Assembly (NCBI GenBank): GCA_002923315.1
Contig: BEHM01000005.1
Span: 28,487 to 92,486, forward strand
Origin: a bacterium HR10
Lineage (GTDB): Bacteria > Acidobacteriota > Blastocatellia > HR10
Direction of reading: 5' to 3'
DNA: 64,000 nt
Shown: one piece after another, positions 25,486 through 34,106 of the stretch
Layout of the letters: each line of letters starts with the position of its first letter
How positions within the stretch are numbered: the first letter of the stretch is position 1
Notes under the pieces: generated by a model
Told to the model about the DNA's origin: nothing
Database searches by the model: none
The model's input: the letters and a program-made list of their open reading frames with translations, nothing else
Translations under genes and position numbers: made by a program

Positions 25486-25515
25486 ATTGTACTCAACTTG
25501 GTGGGGGAAGTCGAA
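25486..25515 (-). promoter_or_regulatory. Candidate promoter of the TonB receptor gene
   Basis: On the minus strand, TTCGAC (25515-25510) is 18 bases from TACAAT (25491-25486). The -10 box ends 37 bases before the ATG, leaving room for the strong Shine-Dalgarno. Confidence 0.45.
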
Positions 25516-25582
25516 CGAGAAGATGTGATGGGTTCGATAACACTTCCTGATGGAGCGCGCATTCGACCCGAGTGGGCGCGCT

Positions 25583-26917
25583 CTACGACTTCTTCGGCGT
25601 ATTGCCCACGCGTCGAGGACGCGTGCGCGGTGAGGCCGCGCGCTGCTCGATGCGGTGGATGGCGAGATTGGCCGCATTGACCAGCTCCGGATCTTCGGCG
25701 CTCAACAGGGGCCTCAAGTGCTCAATGGCGTCGCGCGTGCCGATGCGGCCGAGCGCTTCCACGACCGATCGGCGCGCGCGCACGCTGCCGCGCCGAAGGA
25801 GGGGATACAGGTCCGAGGGCTCGACCTCGAGCAGATATGCGGCGGCTTGCGCGTGATGCCCCCCGTCCAGCTCTTGGAAGATGGCTTCGAGAAATTCTCG
25901 CCGGCCGAGCCGATAGAGGGCGAAGGCGAGCGCCAATTGCACGCTCCGATCTCTCTCCTGCAAGCGCGCCAGGGAGAGGCGCTCGACATACTGCGTATCG
26001 CCCAGGCGCGCCAAGCCCTCGGCGGCGAAGCGGCGCCGTTCCGGAGACGGATGGGTGAGGTTCTGGAGGAAGATCGGCTCGGCCGCGCGATCTCCAAGGC
26101 GCGCCAGCGCCTCCAGCGCCAAGCGCGCCGTCTCCTCATCGCGCGGTCGCTCGAAGACTTCGATGAGCTTCGGCACGGCGTCCGCCACGCGCAGAAGACC
26201 CACGGCGATCAGAGCCGATTTCCGCACATCGGCATCGGAATCGTTGAGGAAGGGGATGATGTAGGTGCCGGCTCGTGGATCACCGAGCTTCATGAAGGTC
26301 TTCAGGATTTCGACGCGCAGGGCGCTCTGGCCCATGAAGAGTCGTCCGAGTTGTGGGATGACGTCGGTCGCGCGCAGGACGCCCAGAGCGCGAACAGCCG
26401 CCCGGCGCACGCTGAGGTCCCCATCAGTTTGCGCGACGCGCAGAAGGCCCTGGACGATCCGATCATCCACGTTTGTCCCCGGCTCGATGATGGTCGCCTC
26501 ATAGGTGCTCAGGAAGGGATTGAGGATGTGCCAGCCCCGGCGCTCGGCCGTGATGAACTCGATGTTCGTTTCGATGTAGAAGCTGACGAGGGCCAGGATC
26601 GCCGCCCGACGCACATCACGATGCGCATCCGAGAGCGCGCTCAGCACAGCCGGAAGCGTCGCTTCGTCCTTGATGAGGCCGAGCGCGCGCGCGGCCTCTC
26701 GGCGCACATCAGTGCGCGTATCGGTGCGGAGGGTGTGCGCCAGGGCTTCGGCGGCCTCCCGCTGTCGGCGCTCGCCCAATTTGCGCGCGGCCTCCCGTCG
26801 CGTCTTCGGGATCGGACTTCGGAGATTGGCGATCAACTCCTCAGTTGTCTGCTCATGCCCGCGCGCGAGTGCGCTCGTGTGAAAGCTCACGAGAAGAACG
26901 ATGATGATCCGCGTCAC
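25583..26917 (-). CDS. HEAT-repeat (PBS-lyase type) protein, probably exported
   Basis: The product is 444 residues, almost entirely made of ~31-residue helical repeats with the pattern D-x-R-x-x-A-A-x-A-L-G (for example DVRREAARALGLIKDE, SVRRAAVRALGVLRA, DVRKSALIAVGLLRV), a HEAT/PBS-lyase superhelix used for protein binding. The N-terminus TRIIIVLLVSFHTSALARGHEQ looks like a signal peptide, so it may act outside the cytoplasm. GTG 26917 is chosen because GGAGGT lies 6 bases upstream; the longer reading adds 11 unlikely residues. No partner is evident from its neighbours. Confidence 0.85.
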   Translation of the reverse strand: MTRIIIVLLVSFHTSALARGHEQTTEELIANLRSPIPKTRREAARKLGERRQREAAEALAHTLRTDTRTDVRREAARALGLIKDEATLPAVLSALSDAHRDVRRAAILALVSFYIETNIEFITAERRGWHILNPFLSTYEATIIEPGTNVDDRIVQGLLRVAQTDGDLSVRRAAVRALGVLRATDVIPQLGRLFMGQSALRVEILKTFMKLGDPRAGTYIIPFLNDSDADVRKSALIAVGLLRVADAVPKLIEVFERPRDEETARLALEALARLGDRAAEPIFLQNLTHPSPERRRFAAEGLARLGDTQYVERLSLARLQERDRSVQLALAFALYRLGRREFLEAIFQELDGGHHAQAAAYLLEVEPSDLYPLLRRGSVRARRSVVEALGRIGTRDAIEHLRPLLSAEDPELVNAANLAIHRIEQRAASPRTRPRRVGNTPKKS

Positions 26918-27149
26918 GCTCGCACCTCCGCTCGCGTCTCGCGCTCGCATCGAATGTCGCGCATGTCGTCCGTATCGTCACCCGGCGATTCTATCCGCGA
27001 TGGGAGAAAAGTCAAGGAGGGAGGCGGATTCGGTCGGGCCTTCCTCCCGCCCGCGTCGGGTCCGCGCGGGTAAGTAGTACGACGTCGCTTCAGGCAAACG
27101 CCGTGAGTCCTGTTGAAGGGCCGTTGTCCGCGCGCGAATCTCGTCCAGG

Positions 27150-27380
27150 ACAAGCCACAGGCGAGGTCATTCGAGAGGCCGCCATTCCGCATCAAGCCCG
27201 CGCGCGGGCGTGCGAGTATAGCCCGAGGTGAGCCACAGGCGAGGCCATTTGATGATGGCGTCTTCCGCATACAGCCTGCGGAGCAGGCGTCCGAATCTAG
27301 CCTAGGGCGAGCCGCAGGCGAGCCCTAGGACAACGGCGGCACCATCATCCCCGAGCCCCCGAAGGGGGCGGCCCATCCTT
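27150..27380. repeat. Modular hairpin repeat block C (half element)
   Basis: This stretch in the 563-base gap between the HEAT protein and threonine dehydratase carries the left-hand modules of the family: a GCCCGCGCGCGGGC hairpin, CCGAATCTAGCC, a CCTAGG-bounded hairpin, and the 55-base segment 27323-27377 from CCCTAGGACAACGG through CCCCCGAAGGGGG to GGCCCATC. It then stops at the point where the core begins in blocks A and B; no core and no reversed right half follow. Only this noncoding material is seen in the gap. Confidence 0.8.
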
Positions 27381-27480
27381 GTCTGTGACGAGATTCGGCG
27401 CGCTCGTGCGTGAGGTGCAGATGCGCGCGTTTGAGGCACGGAGTGGATTCGATCCCGGCCCTTGTTCTTCTGGGGAAGGG

Positions 27481-28464
27481 TCACGGCGATGTGGGGGCGA
27501 CCTGGGCCGTCGGGACGCGACCGAGCAACTCCGTCAAGCGATCGAGGTCAATGTTGCTGCCGGTGAGGATCACGCCGATCTTTCGGCCGAAGTCGCGCGA
27601 GGATTCCAAGAGCGCGGCCACGCCGACAGCTCCGGCGCCTTCGACGACCTGATGTTCGTGCTTGAGCAGCAGGACGATCGCCTCGCGAATCGCCTTCTCC
27701 GAGACGAGCACGATGTCGTCCACGTACTGCCGAATGATGGGGAACGTGATGGCGTCCGGCTCGATATTTCCTGCCAAGCCATCGGCGAGCGTCTCTCGTT
27801 CCCGGACGACGACGAGGTGGCCGGCTCGGAAGGATTCGTACATGGCGGGGGAATTCTCCGACTGCACGCCGAAGATGGCGATCTTCGGGTTCACGGCGCG
27901 CGCGGCGAGCGCGACGCCAGCCAGCAGGCCGCCGCCTCCGGTCGGGACCAGAAGCGCGTCCAACTGCGGCAGCACCTCCAGCATCTCCAGGGCGATCGTC
28001 CCCTGGGCGCAGATGATGTCGGCATCGTTGTAGGGGGAGATGAAGAGAGCGCCCGAGCGAGCCGCCATCTCGCGCGCCTGCTGCTCGGCTTCGTCGTAAT
28101 CCTCGCCCACAAGGAGCAGGCTGACGCGATGGCGGGCGATGGCCTCGATCTTCGTCGGCGCCGCTGTGCGCGGAACGATGATCGTCGCGCGCGCGTTGAA
28201 GAGCTCGGCGCCATAAGCGACGGCGCGCCCGTGATTGCCCGCGGAGACGGTGAACAGTTCGCGCTCCCGTGCTGTGGGTCCCAGCCGCGCGAGCTTGTAG
28301 AGTGCGCCGCGCACTTTGAATGAGCCCGTCAATTGCAGATTCTCGAGCTTCAGGTAGACGTCTGCCGAACGGTGTTCCGACAGCCACGCAGAGCGAAGCA
28401 GCGGCGTCGGCCAGATCAAACCGCGCAACGTCTGCCGCGCTCGCAAAATCTCTCGCAGGTTCAT
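27481..28464 (-). CDS. Threonine/serine dehydratase, short form without regulatory domain
   Basis: The product is 327 residues of fold-type II PLP enzyme. The PLP lysine is in LTGSFKVRGA, the SAGNHGRAVA loop binds substrate carboxylate, and GGGGLLAGVA is the phosphate-binding glycine loop. It removes ammonia from threonine to give 2-oxobutanoate, feeding isoleucine synthesis or catabolism. It ends after the catalytic domain and lacks the C-terminal ACT regulatory part of biosynthetic IlvA, so it resembles TdcB. A near-consensus promoter lies only about 15 bases before the ATG and no Shine-Dalgarno is seen, so the mRNA is probably leaderless. Confidence 0.9.
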   Translation of the reverse strand: MNLREILRARQTLRGLIWPTPLLRSAWLSEHRSADVYLKLENLQLTGSFKVRGALYKLARLGPTARERELFTVSAGNHGRAVAYGAELFNARATIIVPRTAAPTKIEAIARHRVSLLLVGEDYDEAEQQAREMAARSGALFISPYNDADIICAQGTIALEMLEVLPQLDALLVPTGGGGLLAGVALAARAVNPKIAIFGVQSENSPAMYESFRAGHLVVVRERETLADGLAGNIEPDAITFPIIRQYVDDIVLVSEKAIREAIVLLLKHEHQVVEGAGAVGVAALLESSRDFGRKIGVILTGSNIDLDRLTELLGRVPTAQVAPTSP

Positions 28465-28479
28465 AGTCGCGCGTGGCGC

Positions 28480-28508
28480 ATTATATGGGGGGCCGACGCC
28501 CGTATCAA
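28480..28508 (-). promoter_or_regulatory. Promoter of the threonine dehydratase gene
   Basis: On the minus strand, TTGATA (28508-28503) and a perfect TATAAT (28485-28480) are 17 bases apart. The expected start near 28473 leaves an untranslated leader of less than 10 bases before ATG 28464. Confidence 0.75.
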
Positions 28509-28536
28509 GATCGAGCCGGCGGCTTCGGCGCCCCGC

Positions 28537-29118
28537 TCAGCGTCCTGCCGGATTCGCGCGATTGTATTCGGTGATGAAGTCGCGCGTGATGTCGAGCGCG
28601 GGATCGAAATAGCTGATGGCGCCGGCCTGGCTGAGCACGGCGTGATCGAGCACGAGCTGAATCTGCCGCGCCTGCGCGTACGAGGCCAGGAAGGTGAAGA
28701 TGCGTTCGCGAATGGGATCGGTCGCGCGGCGCATGGCGCGCTCGTAGTCGCGTTGGAAATCCTCATTCTCGCGCTGGTAGCGGCTCTGCAGTTCCTCCAG
28801 CTCGTCCTGCTTCTGCTCGCGCGCTTGGGGAGTGAGGTTCGCCCATTGGGTCTGAAGCTCGCGCTGCAGGCTTTGAATTTGCTGCTGCAGCTTCTGTAGC
28901 GCCGCCAGGCGATCGCGGAACGATTCATCCGTCTGCCGCATCTGCTGCAGCAGTTGCTGGATGCCATTCTCCGTGGTGAAGAGGCGGCTATCAATGATGG
29001 CGATCTTCACCGCCGGTGTGGTGGAGGTCGGTTGGGGCGTTTGCTGCCGCGCGGCGAAGGCCCATCCGGCCATCCACATGAGGCCGGCCAGAGCGATCGT
29101 GGACCATCTCCCTCTCAT
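28537..29118 (-). CDS. OmpH/Skp family periplasmic chaperone
   Basis: The product is 193 residues with a signal peptide (LAGLMWMAGWAFAA). KIAIIDSRLF is the first strand of the Skp body. A long charged coiled coil (LQKLQQQIQSLQRELQTQ and following, about residues 70-130) forms the tentacle, and the C-terminal LVLDHAVLSQAGAISYFDPALDIT completes the body. Skp-like proteins escort unfolded outer-membrane proteins. Here the gene stands alone with its own promoter rather than beside bamA or lpxD. Assignment rests on architecture and the conserved strand motifs. Confidence 0.85.
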   Translation of the reverse strand: MRGRWSTIALAGLMWMAGWAFAARQQTPQPTSTTPAVKIAIIDSRLFTTENGIQQLLQQMRQTDESFRDRLAALQKLQQQIQSLQRELQTQWANLTPQAREQKQDELEELQSRYQRENEDFQRDYERAMRRATDPIRERIFTFLASYAQARQIQLVLDHAVLSQAGAISYFDPALDITRDFITEYNRANPAGR

Positions 29119-29160
29119 CTCTTCTCCCTCCCTCGGCCGATGTCTTCAGGCAAGTGACTC

Positions 29161-29190
29161 ATTTTAGCACGAGGGGGGAACGCTTCCCAA
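29161..29190 (-). promoter_or_regulatory. Candidate promoter of the OmpH/Skp gene
   Basis: On the minus strand, TTGGGA (29190-29185) is 18 bases from TAAAAT (29166-29161). The -10 box lies 42 bases before the ATG, and GGGAGGGAGAAG provides a Shine-Dalgarno. Confidence 0.5.
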
Positions 29191-29242
29191 TTTGAGGGCG
29201 GGAACGGTCTCTCGGGAGAGACCACGCTTTTCGCCGGGGGCG

Positions 29243-31753
29243 TCAGCGATCCGCCGAAGGAGGGCGAACGCGAAGCGGGCGCGCTTTGGGAGAGAGCTCC
29301 TCTGGAGGTGGCTCCACCGAAGGCGGGAGGGGCGGATTCTCCGAAGGGACTTCCAGCGGCGGCAACTCCTCGACCGGTTGACCCGGATGCAGCGTGCAAA
29401 CGTCGGTGACCTCGCGGCCTTGGATGAAGAGTTCCACGCGCTGCTCCGGGCACTGATCGGTCGCGCGCAGTCCCGTCTGCGGATCCACGACGTGCTCGAC
29501 GATCCCCTCCGGCGGGGTGAAGCTTCCTGTCGTGAGGTCCGGACGGAGCGCGGCCACCTGTCGCATGAAGGCGATCCAGATGGGGAGGGCAGCTCGCGAC
29601 GCCGCTAGCGGCAGCGGCCGATTATCGTCGAAGCCCACCCAGACGACCACGACGACGTGCGGAGTGAATCCCGCGAACCATGCATCGCTCCGCTGCGATG
29701 TCCCGGTCTTCCCCGCGAGGGCGGAGAGGCCGAGCGCGCTCGCCGCGTACCCGGTCCCGTACGGCTCGGTGATGACACTCCGCAGGGCACTGGTCACCAG
29801 ATAGGCCACAGTGGCGGGCATCGCCTCCGTCCGTTGAGGGGTCATCTCCTGAAGCACGTGCCCTTCGGCCGTGAGGATGCGCGCGATGGCGAAAGGCGAC
29901 GGGCGTTGTCCGCCGCCCGGGAAGACCGTATAAGCGGCCGCCAGCTCCAGCGGCGTGACTTCAGAGGCGCCCAGAGCCGTCGCCGCTTGCGCGGGCGGAC
30001 GCGGCAGCCCGCACCGCTCGATCATGCGGGCGACCGTCCCGTATCCGGTCTCCTGTGCGATCTGCACGGTGATGACATTGAGCGAACGCGCCAGCGCTTC
30101 GCGCACGCTCACCGGACGAAGCAGATAGGTATCGCCGAAATTCTTCGGCGCATATCCCCCCTCGAACGTGCGCGGCTCATCCATATAGAGATCGGCGAGC
30201 GTCACCGGTCTGCCCTCGTGTTCTCCCGATTCCAGAGCTGCCGCGTAGACGAACGGCTTGATGGCCGAGCCCGGTTGCCGCCGCGCGTCGGTCGCGCGGT
30301 TGAACTGACTCTCGGTGTAATTCCGCCCGCCAATCATGGCCAGGATCTCTCCCGTGCGGGCATGAAGGGCGACGAGCGCGCCTTGTACGGTTCCAGGAGG
30401 GATGCGCTCCCGACGTCGCTGCAGCTCCCGATCCAGTCGCTCCAACCCCTCGGTCAAGGCAGCCGTGGCCGCGCGCTGCAGGTCCATGTCAATGGTCGTG
30501 TAGACGCGATAGCCGAGTTGGGCGAGATCACTTGTCGGGAACAATTCGCCCAGTTGCTCCTGAACGTAGTCGAGGAAATAGGGGGCGCTCACCTCGGCCC
30601 CCGGACGCCCGGCGCGGAAGCGCAGCTCCAGAGGCGCTCTTCGGGCCCGCTCGGCCTCACGTGGAGTGATGTATCCCTGCTCGACCATGAGATCGAGCAC
30701 GAGATTGCGGCGGCGGAGGCCACGCTCCACGACCTCCGGACGAGGGGTGCTGGTGATGTAATATCCCGGGCGGTGGATGATCCCGGCCAGGAAGGCCGAC
30801 TCGGGGAGCGTCAGTTGCGAGACATCCTTGTTGAAATACTCCCGCGCGGCAGCGCCGACGCCGTAGACCGAGAGTCCGCCCCGCCGTCCGAGATAGATGA
30901 CGTTGACATAGCGGGTGAAGATCTCCTCCTTGCTCAGCCGTCGTTCCAGCGCCAGGGCGAGGAACGCCTCGCGCACCTTGCGCCGCAGCGTTCGCTCCGA
31001 GCCGGTCAGGATGTTTTTGACCAACTGTTGCGTGATCGTCGAGCCGCCTTGGACGGCCTCGCCCGCGCGGAGATCGTGCCAGAGGGCGCGCAAGATGCCC
31101 AGGTAATCCACGCCCGTGTGCTCGAAGAAGCGTTTGTCCTCGACGGCGACGATCGCCTGAACGAGGTGGCGCGGGAGCTGCTTATACTCGACGTCCAGAC
31201 GCATGCCGCGGCTGGAATCCCCTGAGGCTCCGGCCGTTCGAGCGATGGAACCGATCGGCTCCGGTTCGAGCAGGGCGCTCTCCAAATCCCGGCCGGTCTC
31301 CAGGTCCACGAGGCGTTCAATGGTGCGCCCGTCGCGAGAGAAGGTGATGCGCACGCGTGGGAAGCGATCCCCGGCCTGAGGGCCGGGCCATACCTCCACG
31401 CTCTGTCGCGCGATCCGATACCGACGGCGCTGCGGATCGTCCGTCTTCGACCACTCGGTGTATCCAGCGCGGCTGAGGTGCTCCAGCAGCCGCTCGCGCG
31501 AGAGGCGTTGCCCCACGCGAATTCGGCGCGGAGCGGCGTAAAAGATCGTCGGTTCGCTCACCCCCAGGCGCCCACTGAGCCACGCGTCCAATGTCGCTTC
31601 AGCCTCGAGATAGAGGTAGGTGGCGGCCCCAAGGCTCACCGCAAGGCCAAGCGCGAGCACGAGCAATCCCCGAAAGGCCCACCGCCGTTCGGCCCGGCGT
31701 TCGACGGCGAGGACTGATGAGGATGCTCTTCGGTTGGCTCGGCGTCGTCCCAT
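29243..31753 (-). CDS. Class A penicillin-binding protein (PBP1-type transglycosylase/transpeptidase)
   Basis: The product is 836 residues. A basic cytoplasmic tail and one membrane segment (about residues 27-50) precede a GT51 glycosyltransferase with EDKRFFEHTGVD and GGSTITQQLVKN. A transpeptidase follows with nucleophile Ser in RQPGSAIKPF, a SLN motif and KTG in AGKTGTSQR. A region of about 100 residues between membrane and GT51 resembles the UB2H part of PBP1b. The C-terminus is proline-rich. It builds and cross-links peptidoglycan in the periplasm. The start lies 12 bases after the midA stop, so it may be transcribed with nuoA-nuoB-midA. Confidence 0.95.
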   Translation of the reverse strand: MGRRRANRRASSSVLAVERRAERRWAFRGLLVLALGLAVSLGAATYLYLEAEATLDAWLSGRLGVSEPTIFYAAPRRIRVGQRLSRERLLEHLSRAGYTEWSKTDDPQRRRYRIARQSVEVWPGPQAGDRFPRVRITFSRDGRTIERLVDLETGRDLESALLEPEPIGSIARTAGASGDSSRGMRLDVEYKQLPRHLVQAIVAVEDKRFFEHTGVDYLGILRALWHDLRAGEAVQGGSTITQQLVKNILTGSERTLRRKVREAFLALALERRLSKEEIFTRYVNVIYLGRRGGLSVYGVGAAAREYFNKDVSQLTLPESAFLAGIIHRPGYYITSTPRPEVVERGLRRRNLVLDLMVEQGYITPREAERARRAPLELRFRAGRPGAEVSAPYFLDYVQEQLGELFPTSDLAQLGYRVYTTIDMDLQRAATAALTEGLERLDRELQRRRERIPPGTVQGALVALHARTGEILAMIGGRNYTESQFNRATDARRQPGSAIKPFVYAAALESGEHEGRPVTLADLYMDEPRTFEGGYAPKNFGDTYLLRPVSVREALARSLNVITVQIAQETGYGTVARMIERCGLPRPPAQAATALGASEVTPLELAAAYTVFPGGGQRPSPFAIARILTAEGHVLQEMTPQRTEAMPATVAYLVTSALRSVITEPYGTGYAASALGLSALAGKTGTSQRSDAWFAGFTPHVVVVVWVGFDDNRPLPLAASRAALPIWIAFMRQVAALRPDLTTGSFTPPEGIVEHVVDPQTGLRATDQCPEQRVELFIQGREVTDVCTLHPGQPVEELPPLEVPSENPPLPPSVEPPPEELSPKARPLRVRPPSADR

Positions 31754-31765
31754 CGAGGGAACATT

Positions 31766-32908
31766 TTACGCCATTTTCGGAGGGCGAACCACAGAGGGGC
31801 TCTCGCGGATGGGGATCGTTGCGGAGGCGCGCTTTTTTTGGACGAGGACTTTGAATTGCTCGCCCAGATCGCTGGTGAGCAGGAAGTGCTTGAGCGCCAG
31901 GCGAGCGGCCACATCTTCGGCCGAAGATGTGGCCTTTTGAAGCCACGCGCTCGCGCGCTCCAGCAGCCCCAGCTCCATCAGGAGCGCGCGTTGGCTTTTG
32001 AACTCCACGACCTCAAGCCCGAGACGCTGCCCCGCCGTCATCACCAGTGTGAAGTCCACGCTCGCCGTGATGTCCTGTTCCCCCACGCGCGCGAGCGGGT
32101 CGGAGACGAGCTGACGGCCCGAGAAGCATCGCAGCGTCCCCATCGGACGTGTTCGCGTGTAGAGCCGATCGGCTGTGTCCCCGTAGTCTATCGTCACGAC
32201 GTATCCCGCCTTCAAGATCGAAGCGACGCGTTCGAGCCAGGGGACGATGTCCATGGCCAGGTCGGCGATCTGCCCCTCTTCGAGTTCGATGCCGATCTGC
32301 TCGAAATATCGCGCGATCTCCGGGCGCGTCAGCTCGCCGAGCGTCCAGGCGAACGCCTCGTCGCGGAGCGTCACATAGAGTTCTCGCCACTGACCATGCT
32401 CCCGCATGACGCGATGCACGGGGAAGGAGTCGAGCAGCTCGTTGGAGAGGATGATCCCCGTGAGGCATTCCGGCCCCAGCTCTCGCTCGCTCACCCACGT
32501 GACGTTGGGGCGCCCGCGGAGAAGCCGTCGTTGTTCCTCGCGCAAGCGGGGGCTCAGCTCGCAGATCAGATAGCGAATCGGGCGGGCTTCCGGCTGTCGC
32601 TCGAAAGCCGCCAGCAGATCGGCGGCCAAGCGTCCCGTCCCCGCTCCCCACTCCAAGAGCGTCCACTCATCCGATGGGGTTTCGGCGTCCAGCTCGCGAA
32701 AGAGCGCGCGCACTTTCTCGGCCAGCAGCTCTCCGAAGATGGGATGCAGATGCGCGCTGGTGAGATAATCCCCGCGCGCGCCGATCGTCACGCGCCGCAT
32801 GTAATATCCGTGCTCGGGATCATACAAGGCGGCCTCCATGAAATCTCGAAACGGGATCGGCCCTTCGGCTCGCAGGCGCGCGCGGAGCTTCTCCTCAAGC
32901 GCCGACAT
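31766..32908 (-). CDS. SAM-dependent methyltransferase, MidA/NDUFAF7 family
   Basis: The product is 380 residues of the DUF185 family. The N-terminus has the typical FRDFMEAALYDPEHGYYMRR, and the SAM-binding strand LLEWGAGTGRLAADLL follows at about residue 90. NDUFAF7, the mitochondrial homologue, dimethylates an arginine of NDUFS2 (NuoD) during complex I assembly. This gene directly follows nuoB, so the same role in a bacterial complex I is inferred. ATG 32908 is preferred; upstream in-frame sequence is low-complexity. A perfect 28-bp palindrome lies within the C-terminal coding part. Confidence 0.88.
   Translation of the reverse strand: MSALEEKLRARLRAEGPIPFRDFMEAALYDPEHGYYMRRVTIGARGDYLTSAHLHPIFGELLAEKVRALFRELDAETPSDEWTLLEWGAGTGRLAADLLAAFERQPEARPIRYLICELSPRLREEQRRLLRGRPNVTWVSERELGPECLTGIILSNELLDSFPVHRVMREHGQWRELYVTLRDEAFAWTLGELTRPEIARYFEQIGIELEEGQIADLAMDIVPWLERVASILKAGYVVTIDYGDTADRLYTRTRPMGTLRCFSGRQLVSDPLARVGEQDITASVDFTLVMTAGQRLGLEVVEFKSQRALLMELGLLERASAWLQKATSSAEDVAARLALKHFLLTSDLGEQFKVLVQKKRASATIPIRESPSVVRPPKMA
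31907..31934. repeat. Perfect 28-bp palindrome inside the methyltransferase gene
   Basis: GGCCACATCTTCGG is followed immediately by its exact reverse complement CCGAAGATGTGGCC, with no loop. On the plus strand it is followed by TTTTG. In the protein it encodes the AT-SS-AED-VA segment. It could act as a cruciform, a transcription-factor site or a weak plus-strand terminator. Confidence 0.9.
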
Positions 32909-32989
32909 GGTGGGGCAGGAGGAACGGATTCGAGAAGATGCAGGCCCCTTCGGTGAAGGCCTCCGAGGCCTTCGATTCTCCAAAATAAC

Positions 32990-33529
32990 TCACGCCGCCG
33001 ATTCGGCGATCGGTGTGACGCGCACCACGCGCTCTCGTCCAAAGATATAGAGGCTCGGATGCTCGCGCATGATCTTGTCTTGCAAGCGCATGAGGCCGTA
33101 GAGCAGGGCCTCCGGTCGAGGCGGGCAGCCGGGGATGTAGACATCTACGGGAACGACGCGATCCACGCCCTGCAGCGTCGAATACGAATCAAAGGGGCCG
33201 CCAACGCTCGCGCATGCCCCCATGGCGATGACCCATTTGGGCTCCGGCATCTGATCGTAGACGCGGCGCACAATGGGCGCCATCTTGAGCGTGACCGTCC
33301 CGGCGACGATCATCAGATCCGATTGTCGGGGACTCGGGCGAAAGACGCCCGCGCCGAACCGATCAATATCGAAGCGCGAGGCCCCGGTGGCCATCATCTC
33401 GATGGCGCAGCAGGCGAGCCCGAAGGTCATGGGCCAGAGCGCCGACTTGCGCGCCCAGTTGAAGACCGCATCCACGGTCGTCGTCAGAAATCCTCCGGCC
33501 TGCGCGTACTCCTCCAGGTTCACGTCCAT
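32990..33529 (-). CDS. nuoB: NADH-quinone oxidoreductase subunit B
   Basis: The product is 179 residues. The four cysteine positions of the N2 iron-sulfur cluster are visible: the tandem pair in [10 protein letters not shown], one in MGACASVGG and one in [11 protein letters not shown]. NuoB passes electrons from the peripheral arm to quinone at the membrane interface. Its ATG (33529) overlaps the nuoA end by 10 bases. The longer reading frame upstream is nuoA read out of frame. nuoC onwards is not downstream; a MidA-type methyltransferase follows instead. Confidence 0.96.
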   Translation of the reverse strand: MDVNLEEYAQAGGFLTTTVDAVFNWARKSALWPMTFGLACCAIEMMATGASRFDIDRFGAGVFRPSPRQSDLMIVAGTVTLKMAPIVRRVYDQMPEPKWVIAMGACASVGGPFDSYSTLQGVDRVVPVDVYIPGCPPRPEALLYGLMRLQDKIMREHPSLYIFGRERVVRVTPIAESAA

Positions 33530-33900
33530 TCTAGAGCTCCTTTTCGCCAGGCGTAGTAATAGCCGACGATGAGAAGGCCGAGAAAGACGACCATCTCGAT
33601 GAGTCCGAAAAGCGCCAGCTTGTCGTAGATGACGGCCCAGGGGAAGAGGAAGACCGTCTCCACGTCGAAGATCAGAAAGAGCATGGCGATGATGTAGTAG
33701 CGCACGGAGAAGCGCTCCCGCGCGTCCAGGATCGGATCCACGCCGCACTCATACGGAGAGAGCTTCGGGGCTTCTGGCTTGGCCGGGCGCAGCAGCCGCC
33801 CAATGCCCAGCACCAGCGCGGGAAAGAGCACGGCGATGAGAAAGAGGACGAGGATCGGGAGGTACCCGTAGATCGGATCCGTTTGGAGCAAGAGTCCCAT
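33520..33900 (-). CDS. nuoA: NADH-quinone oxidoreductase subunit A
   Basis: The product is 126 residues with three membrane helices. The conserved loop [23 protein letters not shown] sits between helix 1 and helix 2, and [16 protein letters not shown] forms the second helix with its conserved acidic residues. It is a membrane-arm subunit beside the quinone channel of complex I. It overlaps nuoB by 10 bases. Only nuoA and nuoB of the complex occur in this window, so the remaining subunits must be encoded elsewhere. Confidence 0.95.
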   Translation of the reverse strand: MGLLLQTDPIYGYLPILVLFLIAVLFPALVLGIGRLLRPAKPEAPKLSPYECGVDPILDARERFSVRYYIIAMLFLIFDVETVFLFPWAVIYDKLALFGLIEMVVFLGLLIVGYYYAWRKGALEWT

Positions 33901-33999
33901 ACGATCCCCTCGCGTGTGAGCATCAATGGTAGGGGGCCAGTGCTCTCTCTGTCAAGGTGCGGGGCGCGATCGTGCGCCGAAGGGCGATCTGAGGAGTAC

Positions 34000-34028
34000 T
34001 TGATTTTGACCCGAGAGCGGGCTATCAT
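34000..34028 (+). promoter_or_regulatory. Candidate promoter of the rimP-nusA-infB operon
   Basis: TTGATT (34000-34005) and TATCAT (34023-34028) are 17 bases apart. Transcription would start near 34035 and include the hairpin at 34069-34085 before rimP. Confidence 0.6.
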
Positions 34029-34068
34029 TTACTTCTCAATTTCAAGTCGGGTTGGGGGTGATGCGGAC

Positions 34069-34094
34069 GTGGGCTGTTGGCCCACTTTCTTTTT
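34069..34094 (+). terminator. rimP leader hairpin with T-tract
   Basis: GTGGGC and GCCCAC pair around TGTTG and are followed by TTTCTTTTT. A hairpin of this shape directly before rimP is common in bacteria and resembles the rimP-leader motif. It overlaps the space just before GTG 34107, so it could act as an attenuator for the operon. Confidence 0.6.
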
Positions 34095-34106
34095 GGGGGA
34101 GAGAGC

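Noticed and set aside
22161..25550. 1129-codon open frame antisense to the TonB receptor
   Set aside because: It mirrors the receptor's codons in GC-rich DNA, lacks recognisable domains and has no Shine-Dalgarno; the minus-strand gene explains the openness.
31763..31768. TAAAAT as a -10 box for the class A PBP
   Set aside because: It includes the stop of the upstream methyltransferase gene and no -35 sits at the right distance; read-through in the operon is simpler.
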